From: Plantago major
Lineage: Eukaryota > Streptophyta > Magnoliopsida > Lamiales > Plantaginaceae
Direction of reading: 5' to 3'
Length of the DNA: 64,000 nucleotides
Assembly: GCA_026545765.1 (NCBI GenBank)
Contig: CM048842.1
Location: forward strand, 73,544,871-73,608,870
The notes beneath the pieces are model-generated. The model had not been told where the DNA came from, searched no databases, and worked only from the letters and a program-made list of their open reading frames with translations. Shown here piece after piece: positions 11,542-23,335 of the stretch; position 1 is the stretch's first letter, and every line of letters begins with the position of its first letter. The position numbers and the translations under genes were made by a program.

Positions 11542-12141
11542 ACCCGGTTTGAGGTTTTTTTTTTTTTTAATTTTTGACCGGGAGTTGAATGTGTAGCAGT
11601 TTTTTTGGTGAACATTGTTCGTTCCCATGGTGCTGGCTTTGTAGATAGCTAGAAGAAGGATCTTGAGTCTGTCAACTAGTCGAAAAGAACCAGTTAGTGT
11701 CCTCTTTCCATGTTGACGATTACAGCAATATATACAACCAATGCAATGTTTAAACATTTGAGTAGTTACCTATATACGTGTTAGATAAAAAATCTTTTGC
11801 CTTTATGTTACAAGATGAAGGTAAACAAAAAGCTGCCATTTTGGATTACCTGCAGTTTCAGATACTGTTGGTTTACCTTGCTGTGTGTTTGAACTTTGAA
11901 CTTTGAAGGTCTCATAATGATTCCTAAGTTAAACAAAGCACTGTCTTATGATTTATAGATATTTCGAAGAACCTCTTATAAATTCGAGAACAAGAATGTA
12001 TTAAGTCAAATGTTACACACTGGTTATCAAAAGGCAAGCCAAATAAGTTGTTTTTTCTTTTTAAACAGTTGAGTATCAAGAACAGAGAACAGTGTTCTGA
12101 GACAGTTCTGCTGGAATTATCTTTAATGGTTCTCTACTTGC
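11542..12141. other. 3' region between two convergent genes
   Basis: This 600-bp gap separates the stop of the + strand DUF4378 gene from the stop of the - strand receptor gene, so it holds both 3' UTRs. A T-tract lies at about 11554-11568. I see no further gene and no unambiguous AATAAA on either strand. Confidence 0.6.
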
Positions 12142-14991
12142 TCAAAAGCTGGCTCTGAGTTTCAACTTGATCTTTGCATAAAGAAAATACAGACGATCAC
12201 CAATCTTGGACCAGAAGTTAAAATAAGCAACTCTCCATGAGATACTGAACATCAGAATAACATTGATTCCCCAGAATGCAATGACAAAGCCAATTGCCAT
12301 ACAAATGTAGAAGCCTTGTGTTACAATGCCATTTTCTTCTCCATTGAAATCATCGTTGTTTATGCTACCAGTGATGGGAGGCTGGGGATCATCACCAGGA
12401 CACAATGTCAGAGGACGTCCACAGAGTCCACTGTTTCCAGCATATGCAGAAGCGTTGAAGCCTTGTAGTTGAGTGCCAGTTGGAATTTTGCCTGACAAAC
12501 TGTTGTTCGACAAGTCGAGAACAGCTAAGTAATTCAAACTTGCCAATCCCGACGGAATATCACCAGAGAGTAGGTTACTGGAGAAATCAAGAGATTCCAG
12601 CATTTCCATCTGACCGATGTCTGGATCTATTCTTCCTGTCAGGTGATTTTTCGACAAGTTTACGGAAACTAGCCCCTTCAACAGGAAAGTTTCTCGGGGA
12701 ATGCTCTCCCCTAGCCTGTTACTTGAAAGAACGACGAGCTTAAGAAATCCTAGAGATCTGCTGTACACTGCCTCTTGTCCTTTCCATTGGACCAATGCAT
12801 GGTCAATGTACTCACCGATTTCATAAGAAACAGAAGAACCATCGGGAAGACCAAATATATGCCTGACGAGTGTGCTGTCACTTATCTTTTCTTTGTCAAC
12901 CATATAAGAAAAATTGTTGAAGCAATGGAGAATTCGCCCAGATATTCCATTTCTTGAAAGATCCAAGACTTGGATTTCATTGAGCTGGCAGATGCTGGGA
13001 GGGATGCTTCCATAGAACTGGTTTTGTCGAAGGCTAAGAACTGCCAGATGTACAAGGTGTGTTCCAATCCACGATGGAACATTTCCTTTTATCCTGTTTT
13101 CTCCAACATCCATCATTCTTAACCTGACACAGTTCCTCAGTGGGGAGGGCAACTCTCCAGACAAATCATTGTTGCGCAAGTGCAACGTCTCTAGGTTTGT
13201 GAGGAAACCCAAACCATGTGGTATTTCACCTGAAAAGTTATTGTTTGACAAATTAAGAATGTATAGCCTTGTCATGTTTGTCCAGCATTCTGGTATCTCT
13301 CCTGAAAGTCGGTTATCTGAAAGGTCGAGCATCCCTAGCATGTTGTATGCATTTGCACATATCCACGAAACCGATCCCTGGAACATATTCTTGGAAAGTT
13401 GTACTGCTGAAGTGTTGGGATGAATCATTGGTATCGGACCTGAGAAGTTATTAGAACTGATATCTATCATAGGGAAACCCAAGAAGTTGGATGACAAATC
13501 CGGAACCGTACCACTAAATTGGTTATCTGACAGATTTAAGAATTCAAATCTTGCAGACAAATCCCACAACTTTTCAGGTACTAAATCCTGTATGCCAGCA
13601 CTGGAGAGATCAAGTTGAGAAACACTATGTTGCGTAAGAATCCATTTGGGGAAACTAGGCCCCATTTCACAACGTGCAAGTCTTATAGAGTCTAACTGAA
13701 AAGGAGGAATCCAATCAGAGCTTATGTCAAGGGACAAGGAGTTGTAGGATAGATTCAGCACTTTCAAGTTGTCAAGTTTAGACAGGTGAGCTTCTGAGAT
13801 AGTCCCTTGGATGGAGTTATAAGAAACATCAAACATTTCAAGATTGGAGATGCGTTCAAGACTTGCAGCATGCAGCCCTTCTAGTTTATTTTCAGCAAGG
13901 TGTAGCTCTCTCAACGAAGCGAATGCCCTTAAATCCGGAATTGATCCTGTCATTTGATTATATGACATATCTAAGCTTTCCAATGACACATTTCCTTCCT
14001 TTGGTAAATTTTGAACTACTGTGGAAAAGGGTTCTCGGAAATCATTCGAGTATAGGAACAGTTTTCGAAGATTACTAAGATCCCACAGTGAATTCGGAAT
14101 CGCACCTTGGAACATGTTATCTGACAGATCAAGATACTCAAGAAAGATCAAGTTGCCAAAGCTTTCAGGTATAGGGCCTTCTATATGATTGATAGATAGG
14201 TCCAGGCTAACTAAGTTTGCACTCATGTTGAATAACCAGCCGAATGCTCGAGAAGTGAGTCCTATACCATGCAAGTCAAGAACTGATAGAGAGGAAGACA
14301 TAAAAGAAGCATTGATCAAAGATGAAGTGGTCATTTCTGGAACATCACAGCCTCCCAGGTACAATTCTGTAATAGAAGGGAGCTTCATAATTTCTTGCAC
14401 ACTACGAGGATCACTTAAGTTGGACCAGCTCAGATCAAGTCTAGTCAAGGACGAGAGATGAGGAAGCCAGTCAAGTTTGTTGAACTCTAGGCCTACGTTA
14501 AAACCAAGATCGAGCGTCTCAAGATCGGTAAGGTTCCTGAGTTGATCATGGACAACATCATATAAGTCACACAAACCAAGATTCAAGTGCTTTAGTCTCG
14601 TGAGCGAACCAATGAATCGAGGGATTTGTTTGTCCTCAAAGTAATTGTGACTGAGATCTAAAACAGTTAAATGGCGCAACTCGAGGAGGGCAGGACTAAG
14701 CTTACCCGTCAGCATGAGGTAACTGTTGTCTTCTGCAACATTTAGTTGGAGGGCTATCACATGGCCTGTTCTGTTGCTGCAACTAATGCCTTTCCATTCG
14801 CAGCACTCTTTCTTGTATTCTTCACTTCCCCATGAAGAAAGAACATTAGATCGATCAACAAGGTCCTGTTTGAACCTTAGAAGTGCTAGTCGCTCCCTCT
14901 CTAAGCAGCTTACATTTGCATTCTCTGTCGTTCGCATCAAAACAAGGCACAGTGAGAAAAACACTAGTAATTCAAGAGTGTGCAAGTTCAT
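12142..14991 (-). CDS. LRR receptor-like protein (EIX/Cf class, no kinase)
   Basis: A single-exon 949-residue frame. Residues 1-25 are a hydrophobic signal peptide. The LRRNT cap follows: C29 with ERERLALLRFKQDL, then the CCEWKGISC pair. A long array of plant extracellular LRRs (LDLS.N...G.IP) fills the middle. It is interrupted near residues 690-760 by a non-LRR island with QWKGQEAVYSRSLG, as in EIX-type RLPs. After the last repeats come GNSGLCGRPLTLC, an acidic juxtamembrane part, one membrane helix (about 893-917, ending ILMFSI) and a 32-residue basic cytoplasmic tail with YFNF and YFLY (YxxPhi-like endocytosis motifs). There is no kinase, so signalling would need a SOBIR1/BAK1-type partner. 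The family perceives microbial or developmental ligands; the ligand here is unknown. The frame looks intact. The start was chosen because the signal peptide begins there. Confidence 0.92.
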   Translation of the reverse strand: MNLHTLELLVFFSLCLVLMRTTENANVSCLERERLALLRFKQDLVDRSNVLSSWGSEEYKKECCEWKGISCSNRTGHVIALQLNVAEDNSYLMLTGKLSPALLELRHLTVLDLSHNYFEDKQIPRFIGSLTRLKHLNLGLCDLYDVVHDQLRNLTDLETLDLGFNVGLEFNKLDWLPHLSSLTRLDLSWSNLSDPRSVQEIMKLPSITELYLGGCDVPEMTTSSLINASFMSSSLSVLDLHGIGLTSRAFGWLFNMSANLVSLDLSINHIEGPIPESFGNLIFLEYLDLSDNMFQGAIPNSLWDLSNLRKLFLYSNDFREPFSTVVQNLPKEGNVSLESLDMSYNQMTGSIPDLRAFASLRELHLAENKLEGLHAASLERISNLEMFDVSYNSIQGTISEAHLSKLDNLKVLNLSYNSLSLDISSDWIPPFQLDSIRLARCEMGPSFPKWILTQHSVSQLDLSSAGIQDLVPEKLWDLSARFEFLNLSDNQFSGTVPDLSSNFLGFPMIDISSNNFSGPIPMIHPNTSAVQLSKNMFQGSVSWICANAYNMLGMLDLSDNRLSGEIPECWTNMTRLYILNLSNNNFSGEIPHGLGFLTNLETLHLRNNDLSGELPSPLRNCVRLRMMDVGENRIKGNVPSWIGTHLVHLAVLSLRQNQFYGSIPPSICQLNEIQVLDLSRNGISGRILHCFNNFSYMVDKEKISDSTLVRHIFGLPDGSSVSYEIGEYIDHALVQWKGQEAVYSRSLGFLKLVVLSSNRLGESIPRETFLLKGLVSVNLSKNHLTGRIDPDIGQMEMLESLDFSSNLLSGDIPSGLASLNYLAVLDLSNNSLSGKIPTGTQLQGFNASAYAGNSGLCGRPLTLCPGDDPQPPITGSINNDDFNGEENGIVTQGFYICMAIGFVIAFWGINVILMFSISWRVAYFNFWSKIGDRLYFLYAKIKLKLRASF

Positions 14992-14995
14992 TCTT

Positions 14996-15890
<895 letters not shown>

Positions 15891-17787
15891 TCAAGATTTT
15901 CGGATAACTTTGTGAAGAGATTGTCTGATCACACTTGCTGATGCAGCTTTCAATCCTTTGGACTGCAAATTACACAATCCATTTTTAGAGACACATGTCA
16001 ATAGTCTTCAGTTTGTAGGTGTTTAAACAGATTATTGTCTAGGAGCTTATAAGTAGGTAACAAACCTTGGCTTTTACGGTCATGGAAAGCACTCCATTGA
16101 CATTGGAAGACTGGACACTTTCTGAATGTAAATGCAGTTTCTTCAAGGCCTCAATTACATCCATTAACACACATTCCTTCCAAGGACATTTCAGCTCGAT
16201 CAATACATCCTTGTCTGTAATGGTCACAGTTACTGTATCCATTGGAGAAGCTTTGGAGCGAGATCTGCTATTCTCAGCTCCACTTTTATCCAAACTAGAA
16301 CAAGCCTTTCTCTTGTTTGTGGGTGGCTTTTTGATGTTACTGGTTTGTTTAGTGCAACAATTGTCAGAGGCTCCCTCAGTCTCATCTTGAGGTCTGGTAA
16401 GGAGCATTGGCTCTCGTTCCATTACATTATTGTTGGATTGCAGCTCCGCAACCTTCCTTTCGAGCTTTCTCAAGTACTCTATTGTATGATCAAGAATAGA
16501 TACTTTGTCAACCTGCAAAAGGAAGCAAAAACAAATAATCATCATAAATAAGATCATACAATGTAACTTGTCCCAAAATCAGATATGAACTCACCTTGCC
16601 ACCAGATGGTATTAGGGAACCAAGAATCATGAACCTCTCATTCATTTTCTCTCTGCGTTTCCTCTCAGACAAGACGTGGTTATTATCCATTTCATCAACT
16701 GCAGGTTTTGACGGCCCTTCATTTTTGGCATTTTGTTTACCAGATTCAAGTCTACAAATTTCATGCATTCTAGCCACTTCAAACAATACTTTCTTAAGCA
16801 ACTTTTGTGGAGTTCCACTTTTAGGCACATTGGCGAGCGATGATCCGTCCTTCTTCCAGTTAACAAAGCTAGATTGCCTTTGCCCATTCCTGACATGTGG
16901 GCCTAGAATCAACTGTTGAGAACTCTTCAAAAGGTTGGAAAGTACACTCTGGTAATGGATATCATCTCCTTGGGCTCCTAAGCCCTGTTTCTGCTGATCG
17001 CACTCTTGGACAAAATTGTTATTCGGCTCCTTGCTATCTGAAGGTGGAACGAGAGTCTCAGGATTTGCATAAGTTTGAGATACACAGTCACTGGAATTTG
17101 TAGACATATTTAGAACATTGCTTATAGCATCATCCATAAATGGCCACGTGACCTCCTCGTTTATAGCTTCCACCAAATTTGAATCCTCTATTAGTACATT
17201 ATCTGCAAAATCTTCTGAAGTGTTGTTCGGTGAACATGCATCCATATCTGGACAATCCAGAAGATGATCAACACCGTCTTCTGGCATAGGCACATGATCG
17301 GGCACTTCAAGAGTATGGCAACTATTGCTCGGGACATTGTTAAAGGTATAGCTGGCAATGTTGGGAATGGTGTCTGAACAATCCAGGAATGTAGCTTTTA
17401 TATGCTCAATCAGACCCAGATCCTCCGGAACCTTAACAGAGAAGATAAAATAATTTAGTTCCATGGAGGTCAACTTTGTACTGTAACACCAAAACATAAA
17501 ATCGACAATGCCATACTAGTTCAGTTGTCCCCAGCTCAACAACACCTTCTAAATGCGGAAAGCAGACGATTGTCTGCAAATCAAGGACCAGGAATTACAT
17601 GAATACGATTATAGAGAAATTCCTGTAGTTGAGGTTGATCATGTTGATATGTAACATTTTCAGCTCACTTAAGAATGTTAGTGTACCTGCATCGATGCAC
17701 TCTGAAGAAAAGAAGCAATTCCAACCAGCCATATGAATAGACATTTTAGAAATAAACACAAATTAGAAACTTTGCCACGTGATCTTA

Positions 17788-17833
<46 letters not shown>

Positions 17834-17857
17834 TACATACATACATACATACATACA

Positions 17858-17929
<72 letters not shown>

Positions 17930-19139
17930 AAAATAACATGCTGTTTCACTTGCCTTTGCAAGTATCGAACGAGAGAAGTCTTTGGTGTCTGCAAGGTGAG
18001 CATTGCATAGCCATAATGTTTGGTTTTTTGCCATAGTCCATCCTGGCAACCTTCAAAATTACAGCACAATCAACAGCCAATAAATCTTGCACAAGTGATC
18101 CAGCAGACATCAAAGTCCCCAGAAATCAAATAACATCGCACGACATCAAGTAAAACACCCAAAACAAAGTGTATAACGCAGCCAAATATGACCAATATCT
18201 CATGCTTTTAGCTAGACTAGTTAAATTGCTATGTAAAACAGATTCTTGCAAGAACTTAAGTACTGCAAAACTTACCCTTGGCCGATCTTGAATACGAAGG
18301 ACATGCAAACCAAGAAGTACCACTCCGCATCAGTTAGATCTTCTGGGGATAATGCAGCCGTGGGCCTTTTAGCTTGCGGGTTGGTTTCGCCAAGCAACAG
18401 AGACTCGTAAAGCTCTCGCAGTTGATCACATCTCTGTAACCCCAGCTGATCGGCATTCAATTCGACAGCCTGAACTGTTTTCCTTGTTTTTATGTCTCCA
18501 TTATAGTAGCCACCTCGCCACTCCAAAGTTCTACATTGTTTCCATTTTCACATAGTATTAGTGTACTCATTAAAGATTCATCATTTCACATCAAAACCCA
18601 AACAAGTGTGATAAACAACTAAACATTAGGATTGCTATAATTAATAATACAGATTCTGTGGATACTTCCAAAAGTCAACAGCAAACATAAACCCATATCA
18701 GATTAAGGTTATGAACAAAATTGCAGATCATTCAGAACATAAACATCGAAAGAGGGCAAACAACAGACAAATCTCCTAAAACAGAAACTATTTTGTGATC
18801 TGTACTCTCTCCTCCAAACTTTGACTGCTTCAATAGGTTAATACTCCATACCATTTGACACATTTTGGGAGAAAATTTGGACAAAAAGGGAAGAAAGGAA
18901 AAGCAGAAAAACTAGAAAAGACCAAGATAACAACATAGAAAAAGATTGGATTTTTACACAACCATTTGAACAGTTAGTTTCTGTTGTGGGAAAGGAGCAA
19001 GATTTGAAATTTACCCTTGTTGTGTAGCAGACATGGACCAGAAAATAGCATAGCTCCATTGAATGCTTCTAACAGCAAGAGAAAGCTGTTTCCTGAACTT
19101 GTCTGGAATTTCCTTCAGGTTTTGGCTTCCTGTTGCCAT
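15891..19139 (-). CDS. GL3: bHLH transcription factor, subgroup IIIf, GL3/EGL3 (JAF13)-like
   Basis: Eight exons read on the minus strand give an open 634-residue frame: 19139-19015, 18530-18276, 18050-17954, 17701-17687, 17573-17517, 17431-16595, 16512-16066 and 15962-15891. The N-terminus (LSLAVRSIQWSYAIFWSMSA, then LEWRGGYYNGDIKTRKT and LSPEDLTDAEWYFLVCMSF) is the MYB-interacting region of GL3/EGL3. TIVCFPHLEGVVELGTTEL follows, then an acidic WD40-binding/activation region. The bHLH begins HVLSERKRREKMNERF, with the His-Glu-Arg DNA-contact residues, and continues into SIPSGGK-type loop sequence split by an intron and VDKVSILDHTIEYLRKLE. An ACT-like C-terminal domain ends the protein. GL3-type proteins join R2R3-MYB and TTG1-type WD40 partners to control trichome fate and anthocyanin genes. 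Length is close to Arabidopsis GL3 (637 aa). Oddities: exon 4 is 15 nt and intron 3 has a GC donor. GL3 and EGL3 orthology cannot be separated here. Confidence 0.92.
17789..17926. repeat. Compound microsatellite (CA)n(CATA)n(TA)n in bHLH intron 3
   Basis: CA units (17789 to about 17829) pass into CATA units (to about 17885) and then TA units (to about 17926). The block ends about 28 bp from the GC donor of intron 3 (17953). Long frames reading through it are artefacts of repeat periodicity. Confidence 0.95.
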
Positions 19140-19254
19140 TCTTGAGCTCTCTTTTTCCAACTCTACCAAACACACACAATACCTATTATGCTGATTTAGC
19201 TGAATGAATAAAAAAGTCCAACAAGGAAGTTAACAAGCATAATAATAAAATATA

Positions 19255-19466
19255 CTCCCACCGTTCCAAATAAATCTTTATATTTTCACTTTGACCGGTC
19301 AAATGACTTCGACTTTAACCGCGAATTAATCTTAAATTATAATAGTAAATAATTTAATAAAATCATATAATGAAAATTTAATAAGTTTAAAAGTAATTTG
19401 CGATCAAAATCGAATACAGTTGCCTGTAGAATAGTAAATGAAAATATTTATTTGGAACGAAGGGAG
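19255..19466. mobile_element. Mariner-type MITE immediately upstream of the bHLH gene
   Basis: The 212-bp segment begins CTCCCACCGTTCCAAATAAA and ends TTTATTTGGAACGAAGGGAG, near-perfect inverted ends. TA flanks both sides (19253-19254, 19467-19468). It lies only about 115 bp upstream of the bHLH start codon, so its proximal end and the neighbouring TATATTTTATTA sequence fall in the likely core promoter or leader. Confidence 0.9.
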
Positions 19467-19510
19467 TATAATATAATGAAAAAGGGATTTTTCAACACAC
19501 AAATTACTGT

Positions 19511-19645
19511 AGTACCTAATTGACAACAAGGAACACTAGCTTGCTTGTATTATTGTCATTTGTCTGCTTCAAGGCTGCTACGTATACAAACTAGTACCTA
19601 ATTGACAACAAGGAACACTAGCTTGCTTGTATTATTGTCATTTGT
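19511..19645. repeat. Direct repeat of about 53 bp, 82-bp period
   Basis: The block starting AGTACCTAATTGACAACAAG (19511-19563) recurs almost exactly at 19593-19645, separated by 29 bp of unique sequence. It is a simple local duplication upstream of the bHLH gene. Confidence 0.9.
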
Positions 19646-19780
19646 TGAAATGGTTTAATCCAAATATTCAATGTGCTAATTAGCCATTTAAAAGTCTTAT
19701 TAATCATGGCAAAATAGTTTAGACCATTAAAGTCAGATGCAACTACCTTTCTGGGTCAATAAATAGTACAGGTCCTTTTT

Positions 19781-19896
19781 GGGCGAATTACGTGCATTTT
19801 CTTTAAATTTGGTCCAATTACAGATTCCCCCTAAATTGACAATAATTACATATGTCCCCCCTGAAGCTCATTTCCGTTGACCAAGATGCCAACATC

Positions 19897-19938
<42 letters not shown>

Positions 19939-20810
19939 TAAGGAAAAGCAAAAACAAATTCAGATTTCAAATAAACATTAAAGTAAAGGAAAAAAGAAAA
20001 GAAAAATCATAAACTCACTTCATCTTCTTCCTCTCCTCCATCTTCTTTACAACTTCCACCCCATCTCCACCCCCTCTTCTTCCATTTTTCTTTTCTTCAA
20101 TATACTTCTTCCGTTTGCGACTCATTTCGTGGATTCGGCTCAAATGGATTCTTGACTCCATTGAGCTGCGATTTAAACTTCATGATTTGCAATTATGACT
20201 CCATTAGGCTGCGATTTGACTTCATGGGAATTCACAGCTCCATTGGAGCTGCAATTTGTAGTTCCAATGGAGCTGTAACAGCTCCAAACCGGAGCTTAAA
20301 GCTCCGATTTTGAGCTTTCAAAAGCTCCAAATTCGAGTCCTTAACTTCCGATTGGAGTTCGATTTGTGGGTGTTGAAGAAGATGGCAATTCAAGAGTGAC
20401 GATTATGGAGTTTGGTTCATGTTATTGTTGGAAATAAAAGTTTAAGGATTTGATTGAACTTTACAAAAAAATTGTGGTTGAATTTTGGTGAATTAGATTA
20501 AGACTAGGGACTTGGTTTGTAATAAAAGGAATCTTGGAAGAATAAAGAAAAGGGAAAAGAAAAGAAAAATGGAAGAAGAAATTAAAGAAAAGCAAAAATA
20601 GAAAAAGGAGATGACATTTTCGTTATTATCTACAACTATGCAGTCCACATCAATAAAGTGGCGGGCCACATCATCAACAAGTTTGACTTTTGGGGCTGGA
20701 TGTAATTGTTGAATTTGGCCTTTGTTAAAAATGGGTTTGGATGTAATTTAAGCCAATCCGAGAATATCTAAAATGAGGGTCAATTTAAGGGGTAGTATCT
20801 GTAATTTTCC
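19781..20810. mobile_element. Non-autonomous Mutator-like element (MULE)
   Basis: A 1030-bp segment is bounded by the perfect 10-bp direct repeat GGTCCTTTTT (19771-19780 and 20811-20820), the size expected of a MULE target duplication. The right end read inward (GGAAAATTACAGATACTACC, then CCTTAAATTGAC) matches the left subterminal sequence from about 19808 (CCAATTACAGATTCCCCCTA), and more weakly the left tip GGGCGAATTACGTGC. No transposase frame is present. The interior holds a (CT)n tract and an AGCT-palindrome-rich block at 20160-20345, either of which could derive from captured host DNA. Confidence 0.65.
19897..19937. repeat. (CT)n microsatellite
   Basis: About 18 CT units in an otherwise mixed sequence inside the MULE, followed by pyrimidine-rich DNA to about 20105. 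Confidence 0.9.
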
Positions 20811-20820
20811 GGTCCTTTTT

Positions 20821-22473
20821 TTATAAGTTGAACAATGCAACTAAATTGACCTTAACAAAAGATCTTTTTTTGACCGCCAAGATTTGGATTAGATAGTATC
20901 ACACGTAATGTATAAAAGTAGAAGATTCCATTTTGAATCTAGAATATAAATTTCTTATTCCATCGATCAATGCTTTGTGTATGATAAAGAAGACTCTTCC
21001 ATCTTCCCACTTAGAGTCGGAGCCAGAATTTTGGGCCAGGTAAGACACTCAAAAAAGCTAATAACCGTATATGTAAAATTTTGTAAGATTCGGACTAAAA
21101 TGGTCAAGTGTATAAAATGAAAAAAATAATATGAAAAGCGAATAATACGAACTTCGTAGTCGAAATCCAGGTGAGGTGAGCCTCACCTGACCCTATGTAA
21201 ATACGCCCCCTCCAACTCCAACCTCCAACTTGCAAATGCTAATTTCTAATTAGTAGAATTGTTTAAGTGACAGCAAATTTGCTAAGAAGATGGCGAAAAC
21301 CATTAAAAACTTTGTCTGATGGTCCAAGAAGGATAACTTGACCCTACGGCAAAAAAATAAGGACCTGGCTAGAAACAAGAAAACACACAATTTTAGCGTG
21401 GCAATAATCACATGTATAAAACTATTTACGCCACATAAAAAATTGTTATGAACAGAAGAAGAAATTAAATAATAGAGTGGGACAGATTACGTAGACACTT
21501 AAATTGGGAAAGGAAAGTAAGCCATGTGAAATCAACCAAGAAAAAGGGAGGATCGTTGATTCAAAATTATTGTAAATGTAAATGATTGTAAATAAATATC
21601 AACAAGTTGCAATATGTGTATGTATAATAAACCTTGTATAACTAATGTCACCATGAAAGTTGAGTCGATGTGGAATTTCATGCACAGTTCAACTGTCTAA
21701 GTCCAATATGATCCCGTTCTCACACTTAATAGAGATATCGACGTAATTTAGAGAATGATGATATATTAAGGAAAAGTGGAAAGCATTTTTGCTTTGAAAA
21801 TATGTTTAAGTTGACTAGTGATTTGAATGACAAAGTATATGGGTACATTACCAACCCATGTAATTTTAAATGCATTTTATTTTCAGTTGTAGTCATATAA
21901 TCATCATAATCCACTCATTCTTAATTGAACTTTAACAAACTTATTTTGTAATTATTAAAAGTAGTATATGATCAAGAACGGAGCGCGTGGAGAAAAAGAC
22001 GGACTCTGAATCTTCAGATTCCTTCTCTCGCTTGTCTGTATCTTCTTTATTCGCCTCTCTTCTCTAGATTTCCACTACAAGACTAGAACCCTTCTGTTCT
22101 TGGCATCTCAATTTTTTGGATTTTGGAATTAAATCGAAAACTAGAATATAATGATTATAGTTATCAATTGTTTTAATCACTTGCACATAGTGCATTTGAG
22201 CCTAATGTGATCAAGTGGGCAAAAGATGTTTACACAAATGTACCGTTCTATCATGATCACTAGGCGATGGATGATGGTGATGGAGATATGGCCTAACACG
22301 GAAAGCATTATTCCGTCCAATTTTAAAGTTGATTTCTACTTACACCACAACTAATTAATCATCATCTTTAATTCCAAATCATTGCGGCCGTGTTAATGTG
22401 AAGAGAAGAAATACTAATATCATAGTAATTTCACTTTCATGAAATTAATATTCATCATAAATAAAATTCATAT
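20821..22473. other. AT-rich intergenic DNA at the gene island / repeat boundary
   Basis: No gene was recognised. The segment at about 21010-21215 starts GTCGGAGCCAGAATTTTGG and ends with TACGCCCCCTCCAACTCC, which suggests a weak inverted-end repeat, but I could not fix a target duplication. The 62-codon minus frame at 21726-21914 is without features. Confidence 0.5.
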
Positions 22474-23335
22474 GTGACATTGATATGTACTAATAAATCC
22501 GACCTAAGGATTAACATATTAAGGCGACTTAAGTGTGTTATGAGATTTATTACAAAAAGGTCTCTGAGGTTCCAAAATGAGGTCTCTGCGGGTTCTAATG
22601 AGTGCTACCCCGAGTTCAAGGAGGTCTCTGGTCTGGGGTTCCAAAGGAGGCCCAACCCCGGGTTCCAAAGAAGATCCTACACCGGTTCCAAATGAGGTCC
22701 TATACCGGTTCCAAAGGAGGTCCTACTTCGAGTTCCAAAGGAGGTCCTACACCGGGTTCCAAAGGAGGTCCGACCCGGGGTTCCAAATGAGGTCCTACCC
22801 CGGTTCCAAATGAAGTCCTACACCGAATTTCAAAGGAGGTCTTACCCCGAGTTCCAAATGAGGTCCTACCCCGGGTTCCAAATGAGGTCCTACATCTGGG
22901 TTCTACAGAAGGCCTTACACCGAGTTCCAAATGAGGTCCTACACCGAGTTTCCACGTATACAAATCACAATACAAGGAATGTGATATATTACTCTAAGGT
23001 CCGACCCCGGGTTCCAAAGGAGGTCCGATCTCCCGCCACAATGGGTCCGACCTTGCGCCACCACACTCCGCCACCACGTGTCACAAGCTAATAGGGTCGA
23101 CCAACCTCCGATTAACCAGAGTCTTGTCCCCTGAGCCTTTGCCTATAAATAGGAGTTCATTTACTCCTCATAAGGTAAGTAACTACTTCTCAATATTCCA
23201 CTCTCTAAATTTAGAGGCCTGAGCCCCCAGCTTGAGCAACCTTCTAAACAAGTTGAGTTCGAGCACCGTTTGTCTTAGGCAAACCGGCTCAAAAGGGTCT
23301 AACCCCTTCTCCTCTTATTTCAGATAGATAACCAA
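22474..23335 (+). repeat. Diverged LTR-like segment with an internal 24-bp minisatellite
   Basis: The right part holds in order TATAAATAGG (about 23143), ATAAGGTAAGT, CAAACCGG and TCTAACCCC. The LTRs at 24464-25355, 32606-33494 and 55985-56969 have the same order (TATAAATA or TATATATA, AAGGTAAG, AAACCGGG, TCTAACCCC). The left start near TTGATATGTACTAATAAATCCG loosely resembles the TGTTGATACGGA start of those LTRs. The total of about 860 bp is close to their length. No primer-binding site follows, so it looks like a truncated or solo LTR of a related Tat family. The ends are approximate. Confidence 0.5.
22565..22965. repeat. 24-bp minisatellite, about 16 degenerate units
   Basis: Units of the form TTCCAAAGGAGGTCCTACAC plus CGGG are tandemly repeated with substitutions and 1-2 bp indels. 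Because 24 is divisible by three, several frames stay open on both strands with periodic peptides (FQRRSYTG-like), but nothing supports translation. The unit shares the GGTCCGACCC words of neighbouring Tat LTRs. Confidence 0.9.

Noticed and set aside
12480-14461. Plus-strand frames inside the receptor gene
   Set aside because: Shadows of the intact 949-residue minus-strand frame.
17678-18069. Frames with Tyr-Ile-Met-Cys-Val runs
   Set aside because: Translation of the intronic (CA)(CATA)(TA) repeat; only the flanking bHLH exons are real.
22474-23091. Repetitive FQRRSYTG-like and Gly/Pro-rich peptides on both strands
   Set aside because: The 24-bp period keeps several frames open at once, which is expected of the array and not evidence for a protein.
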